From the IMG/VR virus record IMGVR_UViG_3300032241_001386, positions 1 to 34,504 of that record: a stretch of 34,504 nucleotides of DNA; one strand, 5' to 3'. The stretch's first letter is position 1. Each line of letters starts with the position of its first letter. Below, in pieces: positions 8,641 through 16,836 of the stretch. The stretch is from a virus. Made by a program: the position numbers and the translations under genes. Below the pieces are notes generated by a model. It did not search any database. It saw only the letters and a list, made by a program, of their open reading frames with translations, and was not told where the DNA came from.

Positions 8641-9711
8641 ATGGCAATTACAAAACCATTTGATGTAAGTAAATTTAGAAAAAGCATTACAAAGAGTATT
8701 GACGGTATTAGTGTTGGATTTACAGATCCAACAGATTGGGTATCAACTAATAATTATGCTCTCAACTATTTGATTAGTGGAGATTTTAACCGAGGTATTC
8801 CGTTAGGTAAAGTTACTGTGTTTGCTGGTGAATCTGGTGCAGGTAAAAGTTTTATCTGTAGTGGCAACATTGTTAAGAACGCACAAGACCAAGGTATTTA
8901 CGTAATTTTAATTGACACGGAAAATGCACTTGATGAGGATTGGCTTAAGGCATTAGGGGTAGACACGTCAGAAGATAAACTTCTTAAGTTAAATTTAGCT
9001 ATGATAGATGATGTGGCTAAAGTTATTTTTGATTTTACTAAAGAATATAAAACGCTACCCGAGGATCAACGCCCAAAAGTCCTGTTTGTTTTGGACAGCT
9101 TGGGCATGATGCTTACACCAACTGATGTAAATCAATTCGAAGCAGGCGACCTTAAAGGTGACATGGGCCGTAAACCTAAGGCACTTACCGCACTAGTTCG
9201 TAACTGTGTAAATATGTTTGGTGCTTTGAACTTAGGCCTAGTATGTACAAACCACACTTATGCAAGCCAAGATATGTTTGATCCAGATGACAAGATCTCG
9301 GGCGGTCAAGGATTTATCTATGCAAGTAGCATAGTGGTAGCTATGCGTAAACTCAAGTTGAAAGAAGACGAAGATGGCAACAAGATATCTGAAGTCAAGG
9401 GTATACGTGCTGCCTGTAAGATTATGAAGACCAGATATGCTAAACCTTTTGAATCGGTGCAGGTCAAGATCCCTTATGAAACAGGCATGAATCCATATTC
9501 AGGTCTAGTAGATTTATTTGAAGGCAAGGGATTATTAGCCAAAGAAGGTAATAGTCTTAAATATACTCTAACAGATGGTACAGTTATCAAACAGTTCCGC
9601 AAGGCCTGGGAACGAAATGATGATGGTAGCCTAGATCGGGTTATGGCAGATTTTACTGCTAATCCACATCATGCTGTTGAAGAACAAACACAAGAGGATG
9701 CCACCGAATGA
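8641..9711 (+). CDS. uvsX: RecA-like recombinase (UvsX-like)
   Basis: The 356-residue protein has Walker A GESGAGKS at residues 63-70 and a Walker B strand VLFVLDSLG near residue 150, in the order of the phage UvsX/RecA core. The C-terminal 40 residues are polar and acidic, as in other RecA-type proteins. It forms filaments on single-stranded DNA coated by gp32 and carries out strand exchange for repair and recombination-driven replication. An AAGGAAA ribosome-binding site precedes the ATG. Its stop overlaps the next start (ATGA at 9708-9711), making it the head of a run of overlapping genes reaching to 15255. Confidence 0.92.
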   Translation: MAITKPFDVSKFRKSITKSIDGISVGFTDPTDWVSTNNYALNYLISGDFNRGIPLGKVTVFAGESGAGKSFICSGNIVKNAQDQGIYVILIDTENALDEDWLKALGVDTSEDKLLKLNLAMIDDVAKVIFDFTKEYKTLPEDQRPKVLFVLDSLGMMLTPTDVNQFEAGDLKGDMGRKPKALTALVRNCVNMFGALNLGLVCTNHTYASQDMFDPDDKISGGQGFIYASSIVVAMRKLKLKEDEDGNKISEVKGIRAACKIMKTRYAKPFESVQVKIPYETGMNPYSGLVDLFEGKGLLAKEGNSLKYTLTDGTVIKQFRKAWERNDDGSLDRVMADFTANPHHAVEEQTQEDATE

Positions 9712-9932
9712 CTATAGATGTTGATATTTTAAGTGAATTATATACTATTATGAAACAGTATGTACCGACCAAAGATCGTCAAGAGTGTGCTGATAATTTA
9801 ATGAGTATAATGGTTGATATGTTGGGTGATCAAGAACTCAGAGAGTTCGGCGGCACTGACAGTGCGTTAAAACGTGCTCTTAAAGAATATTCGGCAGACG
9901 ATGAAGAGCAAGACGCAGACGAAGACTATTGA
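9708..9932 (+). CDS. Small acidic protein of the recombination operon
   Basis: This 74-residue protein starts inside the uvsX stop (ATGA). It is helical in appearance with two Cys-poor amphipathic stretches and a very acidic end (DDEEQDADEDY). I do not recognise a family. It sits between uvsX and a radical-SAM gene and overlaps the latter by about 32 bases. A role as a recombination accessory is the simplest guess. A peptide substrate for the neighbouring radical-SAM enzymes is possible, but nothing in the sequence demonstrates it. Confidence 0.65.
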   Translation: MTIDVDILSELYTIMKQYVPTKDRQECADNLMSIMVDMLGDQELREFGGTDSALKRALKEYSADDEEQDADEDY

Positions 9933-11034
9933 GAATTATTATTGTTCTCAAAAGTTTTGGTGGATGACCATAGAACCCGAAAGACGTTCTATTGCATCTT
10001 GCTGTGCTGCTACACCTGATAAAATAGATTTAACCTGGTTGCGTAATAATCCTGGACAGTTGTTTAACGTACCAGGGTTACAGACTGACCGACAACAAAT
10101 GTTAGATAACCAACCTGTAGCTAGTTGCGAGGATACTTGTTGGCGAGCAGAACGTGCTGGATTGCCCAGTCGACGCACTACAATGGCGTCAACAGTTCGG
10201 ACTCACACAGATGTAGTGTCGACCCCAACTACCTTGCATATCAATCTAGGTAGCGATTGTAATTTAACCTGTAGCTATTGTACCAAGCAATATAGTACAG
10301 CATGGTTACGAGACATTGATAAAAATGGTCCTTACCTAGATGAGGACAGGTTTACAATTAACAACAATGATCGTATTGTGCTAAAGCTAGGGCAGAAGGC
10401 AATAAAAGAAAGTTCTAGTTATCAATTAATAATTAATGAAATACGTAATATTAAAACTGCCACTCAAATTGAGATCACTGGCGGAGAACCATTTCTATAT
10501 AACGGCCTTGCAGAATTAGTTAATAGCTTAACAGGTCCTGTGGACATATTTACTGGACTTGGGGTAGATACTAAACGTCTAGAACGAATTTTAGACACGT
10601 TGCCCGATACAGTGACCTTTACAGTTAGTGCAGAAAATGTAGATAGGCTATATGAGTTTAATCGCTACGGTAATACGTGGGAAAACTTTTTACGCAATTT
10701 AGAATTAATACAAAAGAGATTTAGTTATAGATTTTGTACAGTAGTTAGTAACTTAACAGTACACGGCCTAGAACAGTTCCGAAGAGAGTTTGGCACAGAT
10801 CGTGATCTAATAAATTTTTGCACAGATCCCGACTATCTAAGTGCTAGCGTATTGGATCCTGACAGTAAAGTAATTTACAGTCATCAGATGCCCGGCCTGG
10901 CAACAACACTAGCAGTAGAACCTACTGTAGAACAAAAACAAAAAGCAAAGCAATATATACATCGCTTTGCAGAAATTAGAAATTTAGAATTACGTAACTT
11001 TCCTTATCATTTTATAAATTGGCTCGATGAATAA
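9901..11034 (+). CDS. Radical SAM protein with N-terminal auxiliary Cys domain
   Basis: From the ATG at 9901 the product has 377 residues. A GTG at 9874 would add nine residues, and an ATG at 9961 would remove a Cys that looks conserved, so 9901 is preferred. The radical-SAM motif CNLTCSYC lies at Cys120, Cys124 and Cys127, followed by a GGEPF motif. Ahead of it, about 110 residues carry Cys15, Cys34-35, Cys76 and Cys80, the pattern of a twitch/SPASM-like auxiliary domain placed N-terminally. It overlaps its upstream neighbour by 32 bases and its downstream radical-SAM neighbour by eight. The substrate is unknown; the location between uvsX and uvsY is unusual. Confidence 0.78.
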   Translation: MKSKTQTKTIENYYCSQKFWWMTIEPERRSIASCCAATPDKIDLTWLRNNPGQLFNVPGLQTDRQQMLDNQPVASCEDTCWRAERAGLPSRRTTMASTVRTHTDVVSTPTTLHINLGSDCNLTCSYCTKQYSTAWLRDIDKNGPYLDEDRFTINNNDRIVLKLGQKAIKESSSYQLIINEIRNIKTATQIEITGGEPFLYNGLAELVNSLTGPVDIFTGLGVDTKRLERILDTLPDTVTFTVSAENVDRLYEFNRYGNTWENFLRNLELIQKRFSYRFCTVVSNLTVHGLEQFRREFGTDRDLINFCTDPDYLSASVLDPDSKVIYSHQMPGLATTLAVEPTVEQKQKAKQYIHRFAEIRNLELRNFPYHFINWLDE

Positions 11035-12253
11035 GTATTTCCCGATTAAAACAACAACAGCATGTCAGCTTAAATGGACATGGAGTACGGTATATTTGTA
11101 TGAAGCAAATACAAATAGCTGTCATCGTGTTGGCAAAAGTTCTATCATCGATGACTTTGATAGTTTTCATAATACTCCTAAAAAGCTAGACGACCGTCGT
11201 TTAATGCTAGAGGGCAAGTGGCCCACGGGTGGCTGTGAATACTGTGCTAAGATAGAAGCCGCCGGCGGATCTAGCGACCGTATGATGCATTTACAAATAC
11301 CTAACCTAGTGCCCGAGGAGTTAGATACCGATCCTACAGCCTTAGAAGTAACTCCTAGAATACTTGAAGTCTACTTTGATAATGTATGTAACATGAGTTG
11401 CATCTATTGTACGGATAAATTTAGCAGTAAGATACAACACGAAAATACCAAGTTTGGGCGTTTTGAAAAAGCAGGATTAGTAATAGAAAACACGTCTAAG
11501 AAGAATGACAAGTTTGAAGAAGTTACCAACAGCTTTTGGTCGTGGATGGATCGACACTATTCAAGTTTGCGTAGATTGCATATACTAGGCGGAGAACCTT
11601 TTTATCAACGGCAGTTTGATGTATGTTTAGACTTTTTAAACTCTCATGTTAACCAAGAATTAGAATTTAACATAGTTAGTAATTTAATGATCGACCCAGA
11701 TAAGTTTAAATCGCAAATTATGCGTATTAAAGAACTAGTGGCAAAACGTAAAATCAAACGCCTAGACATAACAGCTAGCATTGATTGTTGGGGACCGGAA
11801 CAAGAGTACATTAGATATGGATTAAACCTAGCCCATTGGCAAAAGAACTTTGAGTTCCTTGTAAATGAAAAGTGGATAACTCTAAACATAAATCAAACTA
11901 TATCAGTGTTATCAATTCCAACCACTTTAGAATTGTGTAAATACGTAAACCGTTTTAGAAGTCAACGTCCAATTGGGCAATACTTTATGTCCGTAACAGA
12001 ACCTAGTTACATGAATCCAGACATATTAGGCAACGTGTTTGATTTGTATTTTCAAGACATATTAAATGAAATGCCCAATTTGATATCAAAAGAATATATG
12101 AATGGTATACGGTTACAAATTGGTAATGCTAACCAAAATACTAGCGAAATTTCAAAATTGATAGTATACTTAACAGAGCTAGACCGTAGACGCAATACCA
12201 ATTGGCGTACAACATTTCCGTGGTTAGAGCAAAAGGTTAAAGATGTGGTATAA
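11027..12253 (+). CDS. Radical SAM protein with N-terminal auxiliary Cys domain
   Basis: The 408-residue protein repeats the architecture of its upstream neighbour: N-terminal cysteines (Cys13, Cys32, Cys70, Cys73), then the radical-SAM motif CNMSCIYC at Cys121, Cys125 and Cys128, then GGEPF near residue 193. Overall similarity by eye is low outside these motifs, so the two are diverged rather than recent copies. Cys70-x2-Cys73 followed by an Arg/Met-rich helix matches the layout of the fourth radical-SAM protein at 26447. It overlaps both neighbours (eight and 11 bases). It may act with the preceding enzyme as a pair, but their target is unknown. Confidence 0.78.
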   Translation: MNKYFPIKTTTACQLKWTWSTVYLYEANTNSCHRVGKSSIIDDFDSFHNTPKKLDDRRLMLEGKWPTGGCEYCAKIEAAGGSSDRMMHLQIPNLVPEELDTDPTALEVTPRILEVYFDNVCNMSCIYCTDKFSSKIQHENTKFGRFEKAGLVIENTSKKNDKFEEVTNSFWSWMDRHYSSLRRLHILGGEPFYQRQFDVCLDFLNSHVNQELEFNIVSNLMIDPDKFKSQIMRIKELVAKRKIKRLDITASIDCWGPEQEYIRYGLNLAHWQKNFEFLVNEKWITLNINQTISVLSIPTTLELCKYVNRFRSQRPIGQYFMSVTEPSYMNPDILGNVFDLYFQDILNEMPNLISKEYMNGIRLQIGNANQNTSEISKLIVYLTELDRRRNTNWRTTFPWLEQKVKDVV

Positions 12254-12695
12254 TAAAATTGTTGCAAACCTAAGTGAAATTCCTGCTTTCATTGAATACT
12301 ATGAAGGCGAGCTTATGGCCGCAAAAGGTGAAATTAAAATTCGTGGCAATGTAGAAAAGGCCTTGAGTAACTTGCCTGGCGAAACAGAGCAACGCTTTAA
12401 CCAATTACAAGAAATAGAAGCAGTATTAGAATACTTAAATATACAGTTACGTCGAATTCGTCAAACACATTACAAAAAATACCTAGAAGCCTATGCTCGT
12501 GCGTTAACGTCGCGTGATGCTGAAAAGTATGCCGAAGCCGAAGACGAAGTAATCGACATGGAAACTATTATTAACGAAGTAGCATTGTTGCGTAATAAAT
12601 GGTTAGGTGTTATGAAGGGCATTGAAAGTAAAAACTTTATGCTGGGTCACGTGGTTAGACTAAGAACTGCGGGAATGGAGGATATTGTAGTATGA
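12243..12695 (+). CDS. uvsY: Recombination mediator (UvsY-like)
   Basis: The 150-residue protein is close in length to T4 UvsY (137). It is helical, has a basic, Tyr-rich middle (RRIRQTHYKKYLEAYARAL at about residues 73-91), and ends with a helix resembling the UvsY C-terminus, where a leucine-rich helix leads into IESKNFMLGHVVRLR. UvsY loads UvsX onto gp32-covered DNA. Position in the same operon as uvsX and close to gp32 supports the call. The start overlaps the radical-SAM stop by 11 bases and its own stop overlaps the next ATG. The identification is by pattern and context rather than by a strict motif. Confidence 0.7.
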   Translation: MWYNKIVANLSEIPAFIEYYEGELMAAKGEIKIRGNVEKALSNLPGETEQRFNQLQEIEAVLEYLNIQLRRIRQTHYKKYLEAYARALTSRDAEKYAEAEDEVIDMETIINEVALLRNKWLGVMKGIESKNFMLGHVVRLRTAGMEDIVV

Positions 12696-12946
12696 TAGAC
12701 TTTAGAGAACATGCTAGACAACTACTAGAAGAATATAATTTATGTGTGCAGGCCAAACCTAGACACAATGCAGTAGACGTACAGTTGGAAAAAGATGCAG
12801 TGAGTAAATGGGCAGTACATTTAAACAACCAACTTGGGTGGGGATCGGAAAACGATATTGCCGAAGCTTGTTATCAACTTGAGCCTAGATTACAATCACT
12901 TAAAAAAAATTTAGTTATGGAAATATTACAAAATGGAACAATTTAG
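12692..12946 (+). CDS. Unknown 84-residue protein
   Basis: The gene begins within the uvsY stop (ATGA) and overlaps the methyltransferase start by 14 bases, so it belongs to the same translationally coupled chain. The protein is mostly helical and has two Cys residues, but no recognised motif. An L-x-E string lies near its N-terminus (RQLLEE), yet the surrounding sequence does not look like the capsid-targeting peptides found elsewhere. No function can be assigned. Confidence 0.6.
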   Translation: MIDFREHARQLLEEYNLCVQAKPRHNAVDVQLEKDAVSKWAVHLNNQLGWGSENDIAEACYQLEPRLQSLKKNLVMEILQNGTI

Positions 12947-13691
12947 TACACCTTACGACAGCCACGCACACAGTTTAAGTACAGCATTAAACTACCTCTA
13001 CCTTTACGATGATTTTATGGATAACATTGAAGTTGTTGCTGATATGGGTTGCGGTGCTGGACTTGATACTCATTGGTGGGCCACCAGAGAAACCAGAGAT
13101 GAAGTGCCAGAACCACAAGACTATCTTTGTTATGCTGTAGATATTGATACAGACAAGATCGAACCAACGGTATTAGAACATTCTAATATTATTCCTATCA
13201 GTGGCAACTTTGAAACACGAGTAATACCTAGACAGGTCGATTTAATGTGGTGTCACAACAGTTTTCAATACGCTGTTAATCCATTAAACACATTGAAAGT
13301 CTGGAACGAAACAATGAACGTTGATGGCATGTTAGTAATAACAATGCCCATGACACAGTCATATCAATATAATAGATTAAAAACACGTAGCGTAGATCGC
13401 TGTTATTATAATTACAATATTTGTAATCTTATGTACATGTTGGCCGTAAATGGGTTTGACTGTAGAGACAGCTACTTTGATATAAGTGCAAATAATCCCT
13501 GGATCAGTGCAGCAGTGTATAAAAGCGATCAAGAACCATTGGATCCGGCTACCACAACCTGGCACGATCTAGTAGAGCTAAAACTAGTAAATGATAGTGT
13601 AGCCTCAAGTTTGAACAAATACGGTTATGTTGCCCAAGAAGAACTAATATTCAAATGGCTAGACCAGGACTGGCGTTACGCTAAGAACTAA
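12933..13691 (+). CDS. SAM-dependent methyltransferase (class I)
   Basis: The 252-residue protein has a clear SAM-binding motif I, VADMGCGAG at residues 35-43, a post-motif acidic residue in the strand YAVDID, and a motif-IV-like strand LMWCHNSFQYA. This is the Rossmann-fold methyltransferase layout. The C-terminal part is rich in Trp and Tyr and could bind the substrate. It is coupled to the upstream gene by a 14-base overlap and lies seven bases ahead of the 518-residue protein gene. The methyl acceptor (small molecule, protein, nucleic acid or product of the radical-SAM enzymes) cannot be told from sequence. Confidence 0.75.
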   Translation: MEQFSTPYDSHAHSLSTALNYLYLYDDFMDNIEVVADMGCGAGLDTHWWATRETRDEVPEPQDYLCYAVDIDTDKIEPTVLEHSNIIPISGNFETRVIPRQVDLMWCHNSFQYAVNPLNTLKVWNETMNVDGMLVITMPMTQSYQYNRLKTRSVDRCYYNYNICNLMYMLAVNGFDCRDSYFDISANNPWISAAVYKSDQEPLDPATTTWHDLVELKLVNDSVASSLNKYGYVAQEELIFKWLDQDWRYAKN

Positions 13692-13698
13692 ATACTAG

Positions 13699-15255
13699 AT
13701 GCGTGAACTATTAAACTTACTCGATAATGTATTAACCGAAAGTAGCGGGCTAGTAGCACGTAAACCCGGTGATCCTTTTAAAAGAAAAGAACCCATGAAT
13801 GATGGCAACGATGATATTTCTTTTGTTGCCCGTCATTTTTATCCCGAACAAGGCGGTACGTTAGAGCCAGAACAGTTTGCACCTGTAGTTAAAAGATTAC
13901 AAAGTGCAGGTGTAAAATTTGTTAACAAAAAAATGCCCAATAAAGGCGGTATTTTAGTAATTGAATTTGTCAACGATAGTGGGCAACGTCTATATTGGGC
14001 AAAAGTTTTTGGAGCAATTAATCCTATATTTGATAAAAACAGCTTCCACGGTAAAGAAATTCCTGGTAATTATGCACTACAAACAGCAATAGCCAGCAAA
14101 GAACACGTGGGATATAAACCTTCTCAAGTGCTAGAAACATTTGCTAATCAAACTCCAGACTCTGTACTTGGACAAATAACCAAACGTTTTGGCAACAGTA
14201 GTCCACTTACAACTGCCGCCAAGGTAATCGCTGATGCTGGACAATTTCCTGTAAATGTCACTGGAGCTGGACAAATTGATTTCACTGGATTTAGAGATTA
14301 CTTTTGCGAAATGCTACAACCTATTGTGCTGATACATGGTGCCACCGTTGAAGGTAACGCCGGTGATGCTGCAACAAGATTTTTAGGACCAAACGGATTT
14401 AACGATTGCGTAATGACATTTAATGAAACGTCCGGCGGAGAGTTAGCAGACTGTATATTAACCAATCCCGAAGGCAAATCTATACAACTTAGTTCCAAAG
14501 GTGCCAAAGGTGCCGACGCCAGTGCTGTTAATTTATTAATGGAAGCACGTAAGTTACAAGAAGCTGGCCTAGGTGAATTTATTGACAATCACCCAGAGGT
14601 GATGGAAATACTTGAAGAAATTGAAAAAGGTGGGCACAACTCAACTCCATTGAACTTTGGCGTTAGGTATGGTCTAATTACTCAAATTGAATCAGAACTT
14701 ATAATGGAACATTTACCTAAACTCAGTACATTTGATCCTAATTCGGCTAAATGGATGACTGCTAATTTGCGTAAGATTTATAAAGAACGCACTGCCGAAG
14801 GCGAAATTATTCCGTTAAATCATATAATAGCCAGCATTGCTTACCAAGTGTCGGATTATATTAACTTAAACACTGACTTTGGAGAAGCATGTAGTGAAAT
14901 ATTAAACAACGGCGCATTGGTTCAAATGTATACCAGGGCTAAACAAACAGGCGATACAATTAGTGTTAATTTTAAAACAATTTGGCCAGGAAAAGCAGTT
15001 ACAAATGTTACATTACAGCCAGAAAAAGCCTATAATAGCAAACGGTCAAGTAAAGGCAAGTACGTATTTCGTATCAATGAAAAAGCTAAAGCAATTCCAA
15101 ATAAAGACGAAGCAACAACAGCAGTACCTGCCATGCCCCCAACAACACCTAAAGCACATGATGCATCGATGAGCGCAGATAAAATCACACGTCCAGGACG
15201 TCGGGCAGAACCACGTGGTGAACCCGCCGCAGGCCTAGGTCGCGAACGTCGTTGA
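13699..15255 (+). CDS. Large putative internal head protein
   Basis: The 518-residue protein starts with MRELLNLLDNVLTE, an amphipathic peptide ending in an L-x-E motif and followed by SS, as expected of a T4-type capsid-targeting sequence cleaved by the prohead protease. The body has mixed alpha/beta character. Around residues 255-275 a strand with LADCILTN is followed by a strand ending QLSSK, which loosely resembles the D...(E/Q)-x-K core of PD-(D/E)XK nucleases; this is weak. The C-terminal 60 residues are basic, Pro-rich and disordered, with an Arg-rich end. It closes the recombination operon. An enzyme packaged with DNA and delivered on infection would fit, but is unproven. Confidence 0.7.
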   Translation: MRELLNLLDNVLTESSGLVARKPGDPFKRKEPMNDGNDDISFVARHFYPEQGGTLEPEQFAPVVKRLQSAGVKFVNKKMPNKGGILVIEFVNDSGQRLYWAKVFGAINPIFDKNSFHGKEIPGNYALQTAIASKEHVGYKPSQVLETFANQTPDSVLGQITKRFGNSSPLTTAAKVIADAGQFPVNVTGAGQIDFTGFRDYFCEMLQPIVLIHGATVEGNAGDAATRFLGPNGFNDCVMTFNETSGGELADCILTNPEGKSIQLSSKGAKGADASAVNLLMEARKLQEAGLGEFIDNHPEVMEILEEIEKGGHNSTPLNFGVRYGLITQIESELIMEHLPKLSTFDPNSAKWMTANLRKIYKERTAEGEIIPLNHIIASIAYQVSDYINLNTDFGEACSEILNNGALVQMYTRAKQTGDTISVNFKTIWPGKAVTNVTLQPEKAYNSKRSSKGKYVFRINEKAKAIPNKDEATTAVPAMPPTTPKAHDASMSADKITRPGRRAEPRGEPAAGLGRERR

Positions 15256-15280
15256 CCTCAGCATAATATTGTAGTATACT
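15252..15280 (+). promoter_or_regulatory. Sigma70-type promoter of the CAU-anticodon tRNA
   Basis: TTGACC at 15252-15257 and TATACT at 15275-15280 are separated by 17 bases. The -35 element includes the TGA stop codon of the upstream gene, and transcription would begin within a few bases of the tRNA 5' end at 15289. Confidence 0.7.
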
Positions 15281-15288
15281 GTACCTAA

Positions 15289-15364
15289 GGGCCGTTGGCG
15301 CAGCGGTTAGCGCAGAGGACTCATAATCCTTTGGTCCTTGGTTCAAATCCAAGACGGCCCACCA
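15289..15364 (+). tRNA. tRNA with anticodon CAU (Ile2-like, or Met)
   Basis: A complete cloverleaf with encoded CCA. The anticodon loop CTCATAA places CAT at 15322-15324. The acceptor stem GGGCCGT pairs with ACGGCCC. The variable loop and anticodon stem (AATCCTTTGGTCC) look more like tRNA-Ile2, whose CAU is modified to read AUA, than like elongator tRNA-Met. This choice is an inference. It lies 10 bases before a PP-loop ATPase gene. Confidence 0.93.
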
Positions 15365-15374
15365 TATATAAAAA

Positions 15375-16559
15375 ATGTATAAATTTGATCAAAACGATAA
15401 ACTAGGTTTTTACCAATTTGGTGAACATAAGTTTCACAATAAAGTTGTGGCTCTAGTAGAAGGCACTAAACACAATCAATTTCCAGAATGGAACTTTAAC
15501 AAAGACCTGTTTGATAAAATTGATTGGTCAATTGAACCTGAAGTTGATCTTAAAGAAATATATAGAGTAAGAGCTCTACAACTCAGAGAAAAATACGACT
15601 ACATAAGGTTAGAAGCTAGTGGTGGTGGCGATAGTACTACTGTAGTCTACAGCTTCTTGTTAAACAGTATTCATTTAGATGAGGTAGTTTTTCGATATCC
15701 TAAAAAAGGAGAAAAGAATGTTGCCGATGATCCTTTTAACACCAAGCCTGAAAATACCTTAAGTGAATACAAATTTGCTGCACAACCGTTGTTACACTGG
15801 ATTGCTACTAACTATCCTACTACTAAAATTACTGTGCATGATTACAGTGAGGATATGCTAAACAGCAACCATGACGAATCATGGGTATATACTACTAGAG
15901 ATTTCTTTCAGCCTGGGCACCCTTTTAAGTTTACAGTTGATGCAGTCAACTCGCATAAAGATTTACTAAATCAAGGTAAAAGCGTATGCATACTATACGG
16001 TATTGACAAACCCAAGGTATGTATTAAAGACAAAAAATGGTATTTGTATTTTATGGACATACAGGCCAACAGTGCCAGCCCGGTTATAGGCGATTATACT
16101 AATGTTACCAACGAATACTTTTACTGGACTCCAGATTTACCCCAGTTGTTAGCCAAACAAGCACACATAATAATGAATTGGTTTAATATAGAATCTAATA
16201 AAAATTTACAACACTTAGTACGTTGGCCTAATTATAGCTTTGCACAACGCACAGCATTTGAACAAATTATAAAACCGTTAATATATCCCGACTACGACCA
16301 AACTACATTTCAAACTGGCAAGCCGACTAACAGTTTTTACAACGAAATGGACTTTTGGTTTTATACTAATTTCAAAGAAACACATACTCATAATGTATGG
16401 TTGGCGGGACTAAAACATTTGGTAGATAATATAGATGCTAAATATTTTAACTATGAATTAGGAAAACCTGTAGGACTAGTGGGATTTATAAGCCCGTCCT
16501 ATTATCTTGGAGAAGCAAAATTTGAGGATCCAAGACACAATTTGCACTTTAAATTTTAA
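15375..16559 (+). CDS. PP-loop ATPase, asparagine-synthase-like (paralogue 1)
   Basis: The 394-residue protein has the N-type ATP-pyrophosphatase loop SGGGDSTT at residues 82-89, which binds the ATP pyrophosphate in enzymes that adenylate a substrate before amidation or thiolation (asparagine synthase, QueC, TilS, sugar amidotransferases). A short N-terminal domain (residues 1-75) precedes it; no glutaminase domain is present, so nitrogen or sulfur must come from elsewhere. Two close paralogues lie at 29678-32262. It starts 10 bases after a CAU tRNA. TilS acts on that tRNA and has a similar loop, but in TilS the loop is near residue 25, so this is not a standard TilS. Substrate unknown. Confidence 0.75.
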   Translation: MYKFDQNDKLGFYQFGEHKFHNKVVALVEGTKHNQFPEWNFNKDLFDKIDWSIEPEVDLKEIYRVRALQLREKYDYIRLEASGGGDSTTVVYSFLLNSIHLDEVVFRYPKKGEKNVADDPFNTKPENTLSEYKFAAQPLLHWIATNYPTTKITVHDYSEDMLNSNHDESWVYTTRDFFQPGHPFKFTVDAVNSHKDLLNQGKSVCILYGIDKPKVCIKDKKWYLYFMDIQANSASPVIGDYTNVTNEYFYWTPDLPQLLAKQAHIIMNWFNIESNKNLQHLVRWPNYSFAQRTAFEQIIKPLIYPDYDQTTFQTGKPTNSFYNEMDFWFYTNFKETHTHNVWLAGLKHLVDNIDAKYFNYELGKPVGLVGFISPSYYLGEAKFEDPRHNLHFKF

Positions 16560-16560
16560 T

Positions 16561-16695
16561 ATGTCTAAATCAATTAAAAAGGGATCATACAGAATTATGG
16601 TATGGGATAGCAGATATTTGCATCAGATTAAACCATGTGCGGGCTACGCAAAAGAGAAATTAATGGCTATTAGTTTTAGAATTAGGACTAAATAA
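16561..16695 (+). CDS. Possible 44-residue basic protein
   Basis: An ATG one base after the PP-loop stop opens a 44-residue frame rich in Lys, Arg and aromatic residues, with a single Cys. No ribosome-binding site is seen other than possible coupling to the upstream stop. It may be a small real gene or chance. No family recognised. Confidence 0.35.
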   Translation: MSKSIKKGSYRIMVWDSRYLHQIKPCAGYAKEKLMAISFRIRTK

Positions 16696-16836
16696 ATATA
16701 GCAACGCCGGATTAACCGACGTCGGACTAAACAGACGCCTAGGGTAGCGAAACCCTTTTACTACTGTGTTACACGTAGAACGCCCACCGTGTGCATTTAT
16801 GCAAGCTACCAACAACTTAATAAAAGGAATAAAATA
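16696..16836 (+). promoter_or_regulatory. Structured leader before the DctP genes
   Basis: This 141-base gap holds several inverted repeats: CGTC/GACG around 16718-16737, AGGGT/ACCCT followed by TTTT near 16740-16760 (terminator-like), ACACG/CGTGT, and TGCA/TGCA at about 16792-16802. A TAAATA string sits at its start. I do not recognise a known riboswitch. The gap ends with the AAAAGGAA ribosome-binding site of the first DctP gene. Confidence 0.4.

Noticed and set aside
15375-16559. Calling the PP-loop protein TilS
   Set aside because: The SGG-x-DS loop is at residue 82 behind an extra domain rather than near residue 25, and the TilS C-terminal parts were not recognised.
16789-16836. GTG start extending the first DctP protein by 16 residues
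   Set aside because: The ATG at 16837 has a good ribosome-binding site, and the extension is polar and does not form a signal peptide.
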